DNA of 64,000 nt from Wenzhouxiangella sp. XN201 (GTDB taxonomy: Bacteria; Pseudomonadota; Gammaproteobacteria; Xanthomonadales; Wenzhouxiangellaceae), in NCBI RefSeq assembly GCF_011008905.1, contig NZ_JAAIVI010000017.1:1713750-1777749 (forward strand). Direction: 5' to 3'. Of this stretch, positions 54,157-62,940 are shown piece after piece. The position numbers and the translations under genes were made by a program. How positions within the stretch are numbered: position 1 is the first letter of the stretch; each line of letters starts with the position of its first letter. A model generated the notes under the pieces. That model was not told the origin of the DNA, made no database searches, and saw nothing but the letters and a program-made list of their open reading frames with translations.

Positions 54157-56283
54157 TCAAGACTGCCTGTGTCGGAGGAACCAGCACTGGTGAATTCTCT
54201 GGCTGCGTTCAAAGTCCTTGGGAATTGACCAGCGCGTTCGGTCCTCCGCGGCGTAGGTCGACTTGACGGCCGAATCGAGTTTGAAATTGCGCAGATTCGT
54301 GGAGAACACCAGGACCCCGCCACTCGTCAGCCGCGCCATGGCCCGCTCGATCAGTCCAGCGTGATCGCGCTGAATGTCCAGGCTGCCTTCCATGCGCTTC
54401 GAATTGGAAAAACTCGGCGGATCGAGAAAAATCAGGTCGAATTCGTCCCGGCATTTGTCCAGCCACTCGCGCGCATCGGCATGAATGGTTGTGTGGCTGC
54501 GGTCATCATGGCCGTTCAGCGACAGATTGCGGCGCAGCCAGGCCAGGTAGGTCTTCGACAGGTCCACGCTGGTCGTGGACGCCGCGCCACCCACCGCAGC
54601 ATGCACCGTCACCGCACCGGTGTAGCAGAACAGGTTGAGCAGGCGCTTTCCGCCGGCATGCTCGCCCAGCCAGCGGCGTACCGGGCGGTGGTCTAGAAAC
54701 AGGCCAGTATCGAGATAATCGGTCAGGTTGACTTCCAGGCGACAGGGCCCTTCATTCACTACCAGGGTTCGTGACTGCTCACTCATCCGGTTGTACTGCT
54801 CGGCGCCGCGCTGGCGGCGGCGTACCTTGAAGACCATCCGCTCCGGTGGCACCCCCGTGGCCGCCGGGATGGCACTGAGCGCGGCGCGCAGCCGTCCCTG
54901 CGCCTTGCCCGCATCGACGCTGCCGGGCGGTTCGTATTCCTGCACGTGCAGCCACTCGCCCGATTCGCTGCCATAGACGTCGATCGCCAGGGCGTACTCG
55001 GGAATGTCGGCGTCGTATAGCCGGTAACAGCTTACGTCCTCGCGGGCGCGCCATTTCCTGAGCTGACGTTCGTTTTTCTGCAGGCGGTTGACCAGGTCCG
55101 GCGCCGCCTGCCGCCCCGTCGATTCGGCAGCGGCATCACCGATCTCGAAGCGCTCGAGCCTGCACTCCAGCGGACCATTGAAGAACTGCCAGCTCTTGTC
55201 GGGCCTGAGACCGATCTGACAGCCGGCACCATTGAGCACCATCGCGCGCCAGCCCGGAAAACGCGAACGCAGGGTTTCGCCCAGGCGCAGGTACAGGGGC
55301 AGCAGTTCGTGCTGCTCGCCGATGCGTTCACCGTAGGGCGGGTTGGTCGCCACCAGGCCGGTCGCGACACCGGATGGTACCGAGGCCGCCGCGATTTCAC
55401 GCCGCTCGACGTGAATGCGGCCGCCCAGCCCGGCGCGCTCGACATTGGCCATGGCCAGCCTCACGGCTTGCAGGTCGTTGTCGAAGGCCGCGATCGGGGG
55501 CAAGCGTTCCATGCCCGCTTCCTGGCGCTCCAGGGCCTCGTCGACCAGGCCCTTCCAGGCCGCATCGTCGTGCCCGCGCCAATGCAGGAAACCAAAGCGG
55601 GTGCGCAGCAGCCCGGGTGCCGTGTCGGAAGCCATCCAGGCGGCCTCGACCGCCAGCGTGCCCGAGCCGCACATCGGATCGACGAACCCGCCACCCCCCG
55701 CTGCAATGGCCGGCCAGTCAGCCCGGTAGAGCATGGCGGCGGCGAGGTTCTCTTTCAGCGGTGCGCTCACGCCGGTCTCGCGGTAGCCGCGCTTGTGCAG
55801 GCTCTCACCCGACAGGTCGATGGCCACGGTCACGTGATTGCGGTGCATGTGGACATTGATGCGGACGTCCGGCTCGCGCACATCCACCGAGGGCCGGCCG
55901 CCACTGGTCTCACGCATTTGATCGACGACGGCGTCCTTGACGCGCTGGGCGGCGAAACGGCTGTGCGTAACAGCGGACTTGATACCGGTGAAGTCCACCG
56001 CCAGGGTGTTGTCCGTCCCGAGATGCGCCGCCCAGTCGATCGTTCCAGCGCCGCGATAGAGTCCGTCGTCATCCTCGGCCTCGAATTCGGCCAGCGGCAG
56101 CAGCACCCGGTTGGCAATTCGCGACCACAGGCAGGCACGGTAAGCCGCCTCCAGATCGCCATCGAAGGTCACACCCCCGCGTTGGGCGTGGACGCCATCC
56201 AGTCCGATGGATTCGAGCTCGGCGGCAAGCAGGTCCTGGAGCCCGCGCGGGGATGTTGCGAACAGGGAATGGCGGTCTGGCAT
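54157..56283 (-). CDS. rlmKL: Bifunctional 23S rRNA methyltransferase RlmKL
   Basis: A 708-residue cytosolic enzyme with two methyltransferase domains that modify G2445 and G2069 of 23S rRNA. The N-terminal THUMP region leads to the RlmL domain with VDPMCGSGTLAVEAAWMASD and ATNPPYGERIG. The RlmK domain has LLNLFCYTGAVTVHAAVGGA and IFLDPPSFSNSKRM. The fused form is typical of gammaproteobacteria. It is transcribed alone, converging with the antiporter gene 10 bases away and diverging from arsR with a 112-base gap. Confidence 0.96.
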   Translation of the reverse strand: MPDRHSLFATSPRGLQDLLAAELESIGLDGVHAQRGGVTFDGDLEAAYRACLWSRIANRVLLPLAEFEAEDDDGLYRGAGTIDWAAHLGTDNTLAVDFTGIKSAVTHSRFAAQRVKDAVVDQMRETSGGRPSVDVREPDVRINVHMHRNHVTVAIDLSGESLHKRGYRETGVSAPLKENLAAAMLYRADWPAIAAGGGGFVDPMCGSGTLAVEAAWMASDTAPGLLRTRFGFLHWRGHDDAAWKGLVDEALERQEAGMERLPPIAAFDNDLQAVRLAMANVERAGLGGRIHVERREIAAASVPSGVATGLVATNPPYGERIGEQHELLPLYLRLGETLRSRFPGWRAMVLNGAGCQIGLRPDKSWQFFNGPLECRLERFEIGDAAAESTGRQAAPDLVNRLQKNERQLRKWRAREDVSCYRLYDADIPEYALAIDVYGSESGEWLHVQEYEPPGSVDAGKAQGRLRAALSAIPAATGVPPERMVFKVRRRQRGAEQYNRMSEQSRTLVVNEGPCRLEVNLTDYLDTGLFLDHRPVRRWLGEHAGGKRLLNLFCYTGAVTVHAAVGGAASTTSVDLSKTYLAWLRRNLSLNGHDDRSHTTIHADAREWLDKCRDEFDLIFLDPPSFSNSKRMEGSLDIQRDHAGLIERAMARLTSGGVLVFSTNLRNFKLDSAVKSTYAAEDRTRWSIPKDFERSQRIHQCWFLRHRQS

Positions 56284-56358
56284 CGATGGACACGTGTCGG
56301 GGCAGCGGAGGTTCGTGAGTCTATCGAATCACGCCCGGGAACGTCGGCATGATAATAT

Positions 56359-56374
56359 ATCGTTCATCGACGAT
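56359..56374. promoter_or_regulatory. Inverted repeat, candidate ArsR operator
   Basis: ATCGTTCATCGACGAT pairs ATCGT with ACGAT across six bases, in an AT-rich stretch (GATAATATAT just before) 22 bases upstream of the arsR start. ArsR-family proteins bind such short imperfect palindromes. The link to this regulator rests on position. Confidence 0.45.
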
Positions 56375-56395
56375 TTACTATGGAAATGGCGGCGG

Positions 56396-56692
56396 ATGCC
56401 TCATCCCCAGATTGCTTCGGACGATGCCATCGCGGCAACAGCCCGCGCACTCGGACACCCGGCGCGCGTTCGCATCGTTCGCCTGCTGCTCGAACGCGAA
56501 CGATGCATCGGCGGCGACATCGTCGATGAAATCGGCCTGGCGCAATCGACCGTTTCCGAGCACCTGCGCATTCTCAAGGAAGCCGGCATCGTGGTCGGAG
56601 AAATCGAGCGTCCGCGCGTGTGCTACTCGCTGTCGTCCGAGCGCCTGGCCGAACTATCCGAGCTGATTTCGCAAGTGAAAAGCTGCTGCTGA
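56396..56692 (+). CDS. arsR: ArsR-family arsenic-responsive repressor
   Basis: A 98-residue winged-helix repressor, start ATG 56396 (MPHPQIASDDAIAATARALG). The recognition helix is GLAQSTVSEHLRILKEAGIV, typical of ArsR. The usual metal motif CVCDL on helix 3 is replaced by a single Cys (RCIGGDIV), while a C-terminal pair (KSCC) and a Cys in PRVCYSL remain; the arsenic site may be built from these. It is 22 bases upstream of acr3, so the two form an operon with arsC further down. Release from DNA by As(III) is expected. Confidence 0.9.
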   Translation: MPHPQIASDDAIAATARALGHPARVRIVRLLLERERCIGGDIVDEIGLAQSTVSEHLRILKEAGIVVGEIERPRVCYSLSSERLAELSELISQVKSCC

Positions 56693-56714
56693 CCTCTGAA
56701 AGGAACTCCGTGTA

Positions 56715-57776
56715 GTGACCGAACAAGCGCAGAAGCGCCTCTCCTTTCTCGACCGCTTCCTGACCCTGTGGATCTTCGTGGCGATGGCGATCGGTACCGT
56801 GCTCGGCACGGTCTTTACCGGTCTGCCCGCGGCACTGGACGCCGTTTCGATCGGGCACACCAACCTGCTGATTGCCGCCGGCCTGATCCTGATGATGTAT
56901 CCGCCGCTGGCGCGCGTGAAATACGAAGAACTGCCGCTGGTTTTTCGTGACAAGCGCGTGCTGCTGCTGTCGCTGGTGCAGAACTGGCTGATCGGGCCGG
57001 TGCTGATGTTCGTCCTGGCCGTCATCTTCCTGCGCGATCACCCCGAGTACATGACCGGCGTGATCCTGATCGGGCTGGCGCGCTGCATTGCCATGGTCAT
57101 CGTCTGGAACCAGCTTGCCGGCGGCAACAACCAGTACGTGGCCGCTCTGGTCGCCTTCAACTCGATCTTCCAGCTGATCTTCTTCAGCCTCTATGCCTGG
57201 ATCTTCCTGAGTGTCCTGCCGCCGCTTCTGGGCCTGGAAGGCAGCATCATCGATGTCGGTTTCGGCACCATTGCCCAGGCGGTGTTCATCTACCTGGGTA
57301 TTCCCTTCGCCGCCGGCTACCTGAGCCGCCGCATTCTGATCAAGCGGCGTGGCACGGATTGGTACGAAAACACCTTCGTGCCGACCACCGCGCCGATCAC
57401 GCTGTTCGCCCTGCTATTCACCATCGCGACGATGTTCGCGCTCAAGGGCTCGGCGGTGCTCGGCTTGCCGCTCGATGCCCTGCGTATCGCCGTGCCGCTG
57501 GTGATCTACTTCGTGGTGATGTTCATCGTCAGCTTCTGGATGGGCAAGTTGATCGATGCGGACTATCCAAGGACGACCGCCATCGCGTTTACCGCCGCAA
57601 GCAACAACTTCGAACTGGCCATTGCGGTGGCCATCGCCGCCTTCGGCCTGGCCTCGCCCGTGGCCTTTGCCACCGTCATCGGACCACTGGTGGAAGTGCC
57701 GGTGTTGATCAGCCTGGTCACCGTGGCGCTATGGTTGAAGCGGCGGTGGTTTGTGGCGGGTGCACCTGGGCGGTAG
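56715..57776 (+). CDS. acr3: Arsenite efflux transporter, ACR3 family
   Basis: A 353-residue inner-membrane transporter with about ten segments, starting at GTG 56715. [20 protein letters not shown] holds the conserved cysteine of the ACR3 group in helix 4, and [20 protein letters not shown] in the second half is the matching family block with the conserved Glu. It expels As(III) driven by the proton gradient. It lies between arsR (22 bases upstream) and arsC, but 208 bases with a long inverted repeat separate it from arsC. Confidence 0.95.
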   Translation: MTEQAQKRLSFLDRFLTLWIFVAMAIGTVLGTVFTGLPAALDAVSIGHTNLLIAAGLILMMYPPLARVKYEELPLVFRDKRVLLLSLVQNWLIGPVLMFVLAVIFLRDHPEYMTGVILIGLARCIAMVIVWNQLAGGNNQYVAALVAFNSIFQLIFFSLYAWIFLSVLPPLLGLEGSIIDVGFGTIAQAVFIYLGIPFAAGYLSRRILIKRRGTDWYENTFVPTTAPITLFALLFTIATMFALKGSAVLGLPLDALRIAVPLVIYFVVMFIVSFWMGKLIDADYPRTTAIAFTAASNNFELAIAVAIAAFGLASPVAFATVIGPLVEVPVLISLVTVALWLKRRWFVAGAPGR

Positions 57777-57819
57777 GCAGTCGCAGGTATCAGGTGGCGC
57801 TACTTTCTAGATTCATTTT

Positions 57820-57965
57820 GTCCACAGATGAACACAGATAAACACAGATGAAGAAAGGACGTTTTCCCGCGGCAACCGGCAGGCGCAAAGTCAGGAATAA
57901 GCGCATTAGACTTCCGGGGCACTTGTTTAATCAATATCTGTGTTCATCTGTGTTCATCTGTGGAC
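57820..57965. repeat. Inverted repeat built from CACAGATGAA units (element B)
   Basis: The left arm (57820-57852) begins GTCCACAGATGAACACAG and the right arm (57935-57965) mirrors it, ending CATCTGTGGAC. About 29 of 33 positions pair, with an 82-base spacer. It fills most of the gap between acr3 and arsC, ending 19 bases before the arsC ATG. Confidence 0.87.
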
Positions 57966-57984
57966 AGTCTGGTTTTTTCGACCC

Positions 57985-58419
57985 ATGAGCAAACAGCGAA
58001 TCCTCTTCCTGTGTGTCGCCAATTCGGCCCGTAGCCAGATGGCCGAAGGGCTGGCCCGCGAGATACTGGGGGGCCGGGCCGAAGTGATGAGCGCCGGTTC
58101 GGAGCCGACCACCGTCAACCCCTGGGCGGTCAAGGCGATGGCCGAGGTCGGCATCGACATCGGTGGCCACCACTCCAAGTCAGTGGACGCGTTCGATCCG
58201 GCCGACCTGGACCTGGTCATCACGCTTTGCGCCGAGGAAGTCTGCCCCACCCTGCCAGCCGGCGTCGAACACCTGCACTGGCCGGTTCCGGATCCGGCCA
58301 CCCGGGACGCAGCCACGCTCACTGGAGAGGAAATGCTCGATCGCTTCCGCAAGGCGCGGGATCTGATCCAGTCCCGACTGGAAAAACACTTCGGCAGCCG
58401 GAACGATGCTGTGGTTTAA
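57985..58419 (+). CDS. arsC: Arsenate reductase, thioredoxin-coupled type
   Basis: A 144-residue cytosolic enzyme of the low-molecular-weight phosphatase fold that reduces As(V) to As(III). The P-loop with the first catalytic cysteine is [14 protein letters not shown] near residues 9-22, and the redox pair is in [11 protein letters not shown] near 82-92. ATG 57985 is chosen because the P-loop then has the usual N-terminal length. No Shine-Dalgarno motif is visible, and a long inverted repeat lies just upstream, so translation may differ from acr3. It supplies As(III) for the ACR3 pump. Confidence 0.93.
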   Translation: MSKQRILFLCVANSARSQMAEGLAREILGGRAEVMSAGSEPTTVNPWAVKAMAEVGIDIGGHHSKSVDAFDPADLDLVITLCAEEVCPTLPAGVEHLHWPVPDPATRDAATLTGEEMLDRFRKARDLIQSRLEKHFGSRNDAVV

Positions 58420-58452
58420 TCTGGCATCGAACCAAAACGCGAGACTTGCCGC

Positions 58453-58968
58453 ATGCATATTCGGCTCATTTCGATACTGGTCCTGACCGCATCGCTTGCC
58501 TTTCCACTCCGGGCCGCGGAACTGATGCTCGCACCGGGCATTACCAGCGAAGGCGAAACCACCGCCAATATCAGTCTGGCCTTCGACTGGAACCAGCGCT
58601 GGTTCGAGAGTGAAACCGGCCACCTGGGCGGGTACTGGAACGTAGCTTACACCTGGTGGGAAGCCGGGCGCTTCGGCAGTGACGAGCACTCGGTGTCGTT
58701 CTCGCCGGTACTGATCTATCGCTTCAATACCGATGGCTGGCAACCCTTCGTCGAAGGGGGTATCGGGGCGGCGTATTTCAGCGACGATCATGTCGGTGAT
58801 CGTCGCCTGGGCTCACAGGCCCAGTTCGAGGATCGTTTCGCCGTCGGTGTTCAGCTAAGCGAGCGCGACGCGCTACGGCTAAGGGTCATCCACTACTCCA
58901 ACGCCGGCCTGGAAGACCCCAATCAGGGCATCAATTCCTGGTCTATCGTCTACAGCCGCAAATTTTGA
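58453..58968 (+). CDS. pagL: Lipid A 3-O-deacylase-like outer-membrane protein (PagL family)
   Basis: A 171-residue protein with a Sec signal (ISILVLTASLAFPLRAAE) and a small beta-barrel pattern ending in Phe (SIVYSRKF). The catalytic His and Ser lie in IHYSNAGLEDPNQGIN, the PagL family signature with the trailing Asn-x-Gly-x-Asn. PagL removes the 3-O acyl chain of lipid A, changing LPS properties. It is 34 bases downstream of arsC on the same strand, perhaps by chance. Its base composition is that of the chromosome. Confidence 0.87.
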   Translation: MHIRLISILVLTASLAFPLRAAELMLAPGITSEGETTANISLAFDWNQRWFESETGHLGGYWNVAYTWWEAGRFGSDEHSVSFSPVLIYRFNTDGWQPFVEGGIGAAYFSDDHVGDRRLGSQAQFEDRFAVGVQLSERDALRLRVIHYSNAGLEDPNQGINSWSIVYSRKF

Positions 58969-58978
58969 TCCAGGCCGG

Positions 58979-59389
58979 TCAGGAAGATCGGCCGTCTTCA
59001 GAGTCGTCGTCGGCAGGGGGCTTTGAGGACGAAGACTGCGTGGACTGCGCCGACGGCCGGTAGTCAGGTGGTGCGCCGATGTGTCTCAGGCGGACCTCGC
59101 GGTGGCTGACCTGCGGCATGCGCTCGCGCACGGCTTCCTTGTCGACCAGGCGCTCAGCGCCATCGCTCAAGTGGTCGAAAACCGCCTTGTAGCTGTCAGT
59201 CAGCTCGTTGATCAGCTCCGCGGTCTGAACGAAATGCGCATTGACTTCCTCGCGGAAGTGCTCGTTTTCCTTCTTCATTTCGTTCACCGACATCGGCCCC
59301 GCCCGGCGTACGGCAAATATCCAGACGGCGCCGGCACCAATTGCGGCCCCGGCAATCAGACCGATGATGGTCCATGTAAGCGCGCTCAC
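58979..59389 (-). CDS. YhcB/ZapG-like membrane protein (DUF1043)
   Basis: A 136-residue protein with one N-terminal membrane helix (WTIIGLIAGAAIGAGAVWIF) and a cytosolic coiled coil containing HFVQTAELINELTDSYKAVFDHL, the DUF1043 signature, then a disordered Ser/Asp-rich tail. YhcB/ZapG relatives bind cell-division and envelope-synthesis proteins and keep cell shape. The length is close to the E. coli protein (132). It converges with the PagL-like gene with a 10-base gap. Confidence 0.9.
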   Translation of the reverse strand: MSALTWTIIGLIAGAAIGAGAVWIFAVRRAGPMSVNEMKKENEHFREEVNAHFVQTAELINELTDSYKAVFDHLSDGAERLVDKEAVRERMPQVSHREVRLRHIGAPPDYRPSAQSTQSSSSKPPADDDSEDGRSS

Positions 59390-59448
59390 TTTGAATCTCC
59401 TGCCTTCAAGCCAGTCTCCATCATAACAATCGGGACATTACGAGCCCG

Positions 59449-60999
59449 TTATTCGTCGCTATCCTTCCAGCGCAGTTCGTAGAGGTCGTGGCGACGGTCG
59501 GCCAGGTTGCGCACCGAGCCGTGCGAACGGATTTCGCGCAGATTGTCGAGGTCGAGATCGGCAATCAGCATGGTCTCGGTGTTGGCCGTGGCCTCGTGGG
59601 CGATGGCGTCGTGCGGAAAGGCGAAGTCCGAGGGCGTGAATACGGCCGCCTGGGAGTACTGCATGTCCATGTTCTCCACCCGCGGCAGGTTGCCGACCGA
59701 GCCGGTGATCACGACGTAGCACTCATTCTCGATGGCGCGCGCCTGGGCGCAGCGCCGGACACGCAGGTAGGAGTTCTTGGTATCGACCCAGTAGGGCACG
59801 AACAGGATGTTCATGCCGCCGTCGGCCAACAGGCGTGGCAGCTCCGGGAACTCGACGTCGTAGCAGATGAGGATGCCGATCTTGCCGCAGTCGGTGTCGA
59901 AGACCTTGACCTTGTCGCCACCCTTCAGGCCCCAGTAGCTGACCTCGTCGGGCGTGACGTGTACCTTGTACTGCCGATCCCAGGTCCCGTCGCGCCGGAG
60001 CAGGTAGCAGACATTGCGCAGGCGCTCGCCATCGTACTCGGGCATCGAGCCGGCGATGATATTGATGTTGTAGGACACCGCGAGCTTGAGCATCTGATCG
60101 CGGATCGCCTCGGTGTAGCCGGCGAGTTGGCGCACCGCCTCGGCCGGACCCTGGTCGTTCCAGGGCGCCATCAACGGTCCGTTGAAAAACTCGGGGAAGA
60201 GCACGACGTCGGCCTGGTAGCCGGAGACGGCATCGACGAAATACTCGATCTGGCCGTAGAGATCATCGAGCGTCTTCATCGGCCGCATCTGCCACTGCAC
60301 GGCCCCGATTCGCACGTCCGACGGCCGCCCGCCGATCATCTTCTGGGCACCCTCGTCGTGGTAGATGTTGACCCATTCCAGCAGCACGGCATAACCGGCC
60401 GAATCCTTGTCGTCCGGCAGGTAACCCTTGACGATGCGACGCACCTGGAAGTCGTTGGCCAACTGGAAGGTCAGGATCGGATCGACCAGTTCACGCGCCC
60501 GCACCCGGGCCACGTACTGCTGCGGCTTCATTTCGTCGGCGTATTGCTTGTACCCCGGAATCCGGCCACCGACGACGATACCGCGCAGATTGAGGTTCTC
60601 GCACAACTCCTTGCGCGCGTCGTAGAGGCGACGCCCCAGGCGCAGATCGCGATAGTCGGGATGGACAAAGACATCGACGCCGTAGAGCACATCGCCGTTG
60701 GGATCGTGGGTGGTCAGGTAACCGTTGCCGACGATGTCCCAGTAACGGTGGTTCTGGCCCCAGCGGCTGTACTTGACGATCACGGAGATTGCCGCGGCGA
60801 CGACCTTGCCGTTGTCCTCGATGCAGATCTGCCCTTCCGGGAAGCGCGTGACCTGCGACTCGAACTGTTCCCGGGTCCAGGCGCCATCCAGGCCCTTGTA
60901 GACCCGGTCCATGATCTCGGCGATATCGTCGTAGTCCTCGATCCGCGACTGGCGCAGGATCAGGCGATGGGATTCAGAGTTGCTATCAGAGTGGCTCAC
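59449..60999 (-). CDS. GNAT N-acetyltransferase fused to a nitrilase-type carbon-nitrogen hydrolase
   Basis: About 516 residues from GTG 60999. The N-terminal ~210 residues are a GNAT domain with LYGVDVFVHPDYRDLRLGRR near the acetyl-CoA loop. The C-terminal ~290 residues are a carbon-nitrogen hydrolase with the catalytic triad Glu in LFPEFFNG, Lys in YKVHVTPDE and Cys in ICYDVEFPEL. The fusion is known in bacteria but its substrate is not. The frame also stays open upstream through the inverted repeat at 61031-61182, which is why I prefer GTG 60999 to the distal start; GGAT nearby is a poor ribosome site. It lies downstream of an amidohydrolase gene on the same strand. Confidence 0.88.
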   Translation of the reverse strand: MSHSDSNSESHRLILRQSRIEDYDDIAEIMDRVYKGLDGAWTREQFESQVTRFPEGQICIEDNGKVVAAAISVIVKYSRWGQNHRYWDIVGNGYLTTHDPNGDVLYGVDVFVHPDYRDLRLGRRLYDARKELCENLNLRGIVVGGRIPGYKQYADEMKPQQYVARVRARELVDPILTFQLANDFQVRRIVKGYLPDDKDSAGYAVLLEWVNIYHDEGAQKMIGGRPSDVRIGAVQWQMRPMKTLDDLYGQIEYFVDAVSGYQADVVLFPEFFNGPLMAPWNDQGPAEAVRQLAGYTEAIRDQMLKLAVSYNINIIAGSMPEYDGERLRNVCYLLRRDGTWDRQYKVHVTPDEVSYWGLKGGDKVKVFDTDCGKIGILICYDVEFPELPRLLADGGMNILFVPYWVDTKNSYLRVRRCAQARAIENECYVVITGSVGNLPRVENMDMQYSQAAVFTPSDFAFPHDAIAHEATANTETMLIADLDLDNLREIRSHGSVRNLADRRHDLYELRWKDSDE

Positions 61000-61030
61000 T
61001 GGTGCGATCCGGTTGCGTGATGGTTCGTGA

Positions 61031-61182
61031 AACCGCAGATTGCGCAGATTAACGCAGATTGTGAAAAACAATTACAAATCCCTCGAAAGTCGAGGGCTAT
61101 GTGGCTAGATCCTTGACTTCCGGGCTTTGCGCCCTGAATGCTTTCAATCATAAATCTGCGCTAATCTGCGCAATCTGCGGTT
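61031..61182. repeat. Inverted repeat built from CGCAGATT units (element C)
   Basis: The left arm (61031-61060) starts AACCGCAGATTGCGCAG and the right arm (61153-61182) is complementary at 29 of 30 positions. The spacer of about 92 bases contains a small hairpin (CCCTCGA/TCGAGGG near 61079-61096). The right arm is also the last eleven codons of the amidohydrolase gene. Confidence 0.88.
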
Positions 61183-62842
61183 CCCCTCTCTCCAGCTGTT
61201 CGAAGACGGTCTCCCCGCCGAGGACCGTGCGCAGCACTTCGATGTCGTCCAGGTCGGCGGGTTCAACTTCGAAGGGATCGGCATCTACGATGATGAAATC
61301 GGCCTGCTTGCCGACTTCCAGGCTGCCCACCTGTTGCTCGGCGAATCCGGCGTGTGCCGCATCGATCGTGAAGCCGCGCAGCGCCTGCTCGAGCGTCAGG
61401 GTCTCTTGCGGCCGCCAACCGCCCGGCGGATGGCCGTCACGCTGGCGGGTGACGGCCGCATGGATGCCCAGCCAGGGGTTGACCGGCTCGACCGGGAAGT
61501 CGGAGCCCAGGGCCAAACGAACGTCGTGTTCGAGCATGGTCGACCAGGCATAGGCCCCCTCGAGCCGCGCCTCGCCCAGGCGCTCACCGGCCCAGCGCAT
61601 GTCGGAGGTGGCATGGATCGGCTGCATGCTGGCGATGATGTTGTGCTCGGCCAGGCGCGGGATATCGTCGGGATCAATGATCTGGACGTGCTCGATGCGA
61701 TGGCGGCCGGGATTGGAGGCATCCTTGGCCTGGCCGGCCGCCAGGGCATCGATGGCCTGGCGGTTGGCGGCATCGCCGATGGCGTGAATGCCCAGCTGCA
61801 GGCCACAGCCAATCGCCCGATCGACCAGGGCCTGCAGCGCATCGTCGGACTCGAACAGCAGGCCGCTGTTACCCGGATCGTCGCTGTAGTCTTCCAGCAG
61901 TGCGGCACCGCGACTGCCCAGGGCACCGTCGGCGTAGAGCTTTACCGATCGCGCCGCCAGTCGTTCACCGTTGTAGCGGCCGTTTTCACACAGCCAGTCG
62001 AGCATGGCCTCGTCGCCATCGGCAAAAGCGGTGATGCGAACACTGAGCTCACCCGCTGCCTCGAAACGACGGAACAGATCGAAGTCGTCGACGCTGGCGC
62101 CCATATCATGGACACCTGTCAGGCCGAATCGGGCCATCTCCGCCAACGCCAGTTCGAGCGCCTGCTCACGCACGGCCGCATCGGGCTCGGGCATGGCGTC
62201 CTCGACGAAGCGCATGGCGGTGTCGATCAGAATACCGGTCGGCTGACCGTCATCATCACGATGAATGTCGCCACCCTGCGGCTGCCAGTCGCCCGCCAAG
62301 TCGCGGGTCGCCTCGTTCAGGGCCGCGGAATTGGCCCAGCCTGCGTGACCATCGACGCGCTCCAGCCAGACCGGTCGCTCGGGGAAGGCCTCGTCCAGGT
62401 CGGCGGCTGTGGGAAACGCCCGGCCTTCCCAGCGCGTCTGATCCCAGCCGCGCCCGGTCAACCAGGCGCCTTTCGGCAGCTTTTCCTCCTGCGCGCGCAG
62501 GATCTCGATCACTTCCTCGACGCTGCCGGCCGGAACCAGGTCGGCCTGCAGCCGCGCCAGGCCCAGACCCATGACATGAGCGTGGGCGTCGATCAGGCCT
62601 GGCAGCACGGTTCGGCCGCCGGCGTCGTACAGCTCCAGATCCGGATTCTGCGCGCGCAGCTGCTCGGCGTTACCGAGAAAGGTAATCCGACCTTCCTCGT
62701 CCCAGGCCATGGCTTCAACCCGCGGCTGGTCGGCCGACAAGGTGTGAATCCGAGCATTGACCAGCCCCCCGGCCGCAAACGCCGGCAGGGTCAGGGTGGT
62801 CAGCAAGAGCACGATTGCAGGGCGCACGAAGCGAGGGTACAT
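61148..62842 (-). CDS. Exported amidohydrolase (YtcJ-like)
   Basis: A 564-residue metal-dependent hydrolase of the amidohydrolase superfamily with a Sec signal (FVRPAIVLLLTTLTLPAFAA). The metal motif is GLIDAHAHVMGLG near residue 83, with GVHDMG near 238, a lysine-like region VKLYADGALGSRG near 300 and HAIGDAANRQAIDAL near 350. LGSDFPVEPVNPW carries the last Asp. The C-terminal EPQIAQISADL is encoded by one arm of an inverted repeat, so the normal end of the protein has been replaced or extended. It precedes the GNAT-nitrilase gene by 148 bases. The substrate is not predictable. Confidence 0.88.
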   Translation of the reverse strand: MYPRFVRPAIVLLLTTLTLPAFAAGGLVNARIHTLSADQPRVEAMAWDEEGRITFLGNAEQLRAQNPDLELYDAGGRTVLPGLIDAHAHVMGLGLARLQADLVPAGSVEEVIEILRAQEEKLPKGAWLTGRGWDQTRWEGRAFPTAADLDEAFPERPVWLERVDGHAGWANSAALNEATRDLAGDWQPQGGDIHRDDDGQPTGILIDTAMRFVEDAMPEPDAAVREQALELALAEMARFGLTGVHDMGASVDDFDLFRRFEAAGELSVRITAFADGDEAMLDWLCENGRYNGERLAARSVKLYADGALGSRGAALLEDYSDDPGNSGLLFESDDALQALVDRAIGCGLQLGIHAIGDAANRQAIDALAAGQAKDASNPGRHRIEHVQIIDPDDIPRLAEHNIIASMQPIHATSDMRWAGERLGEARLEGAYAWSTMLEHDVRLALGSDFPVEPVNPWLGIHAAVTRQRDGHPPGGWRPQETLTLEQALRGFTIDAAHAGFAEQQVGSLEVGKQADFIIVDADPFEVEPADLDDIEVLRTVLGGETVFEQLERGEPQIAQISADL

Positions 62843-62940
62843 GGGCTGTCCTGATGTTACTGAAAGGGCCGTCAGTCTCCAATGCCGTCACGATTTCGTC
62901 AAGCGCGGGTCCGGCGACCGGATGCGTATAATCGGCCATC

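Noticed and set aside
59488-62854. Two long plus-strand frames opposite the GNAT-nitrilase and amidohydrolase genes
   Set aside because: Both are shadows of minus-strand genes that carry complete catalytic motifs.
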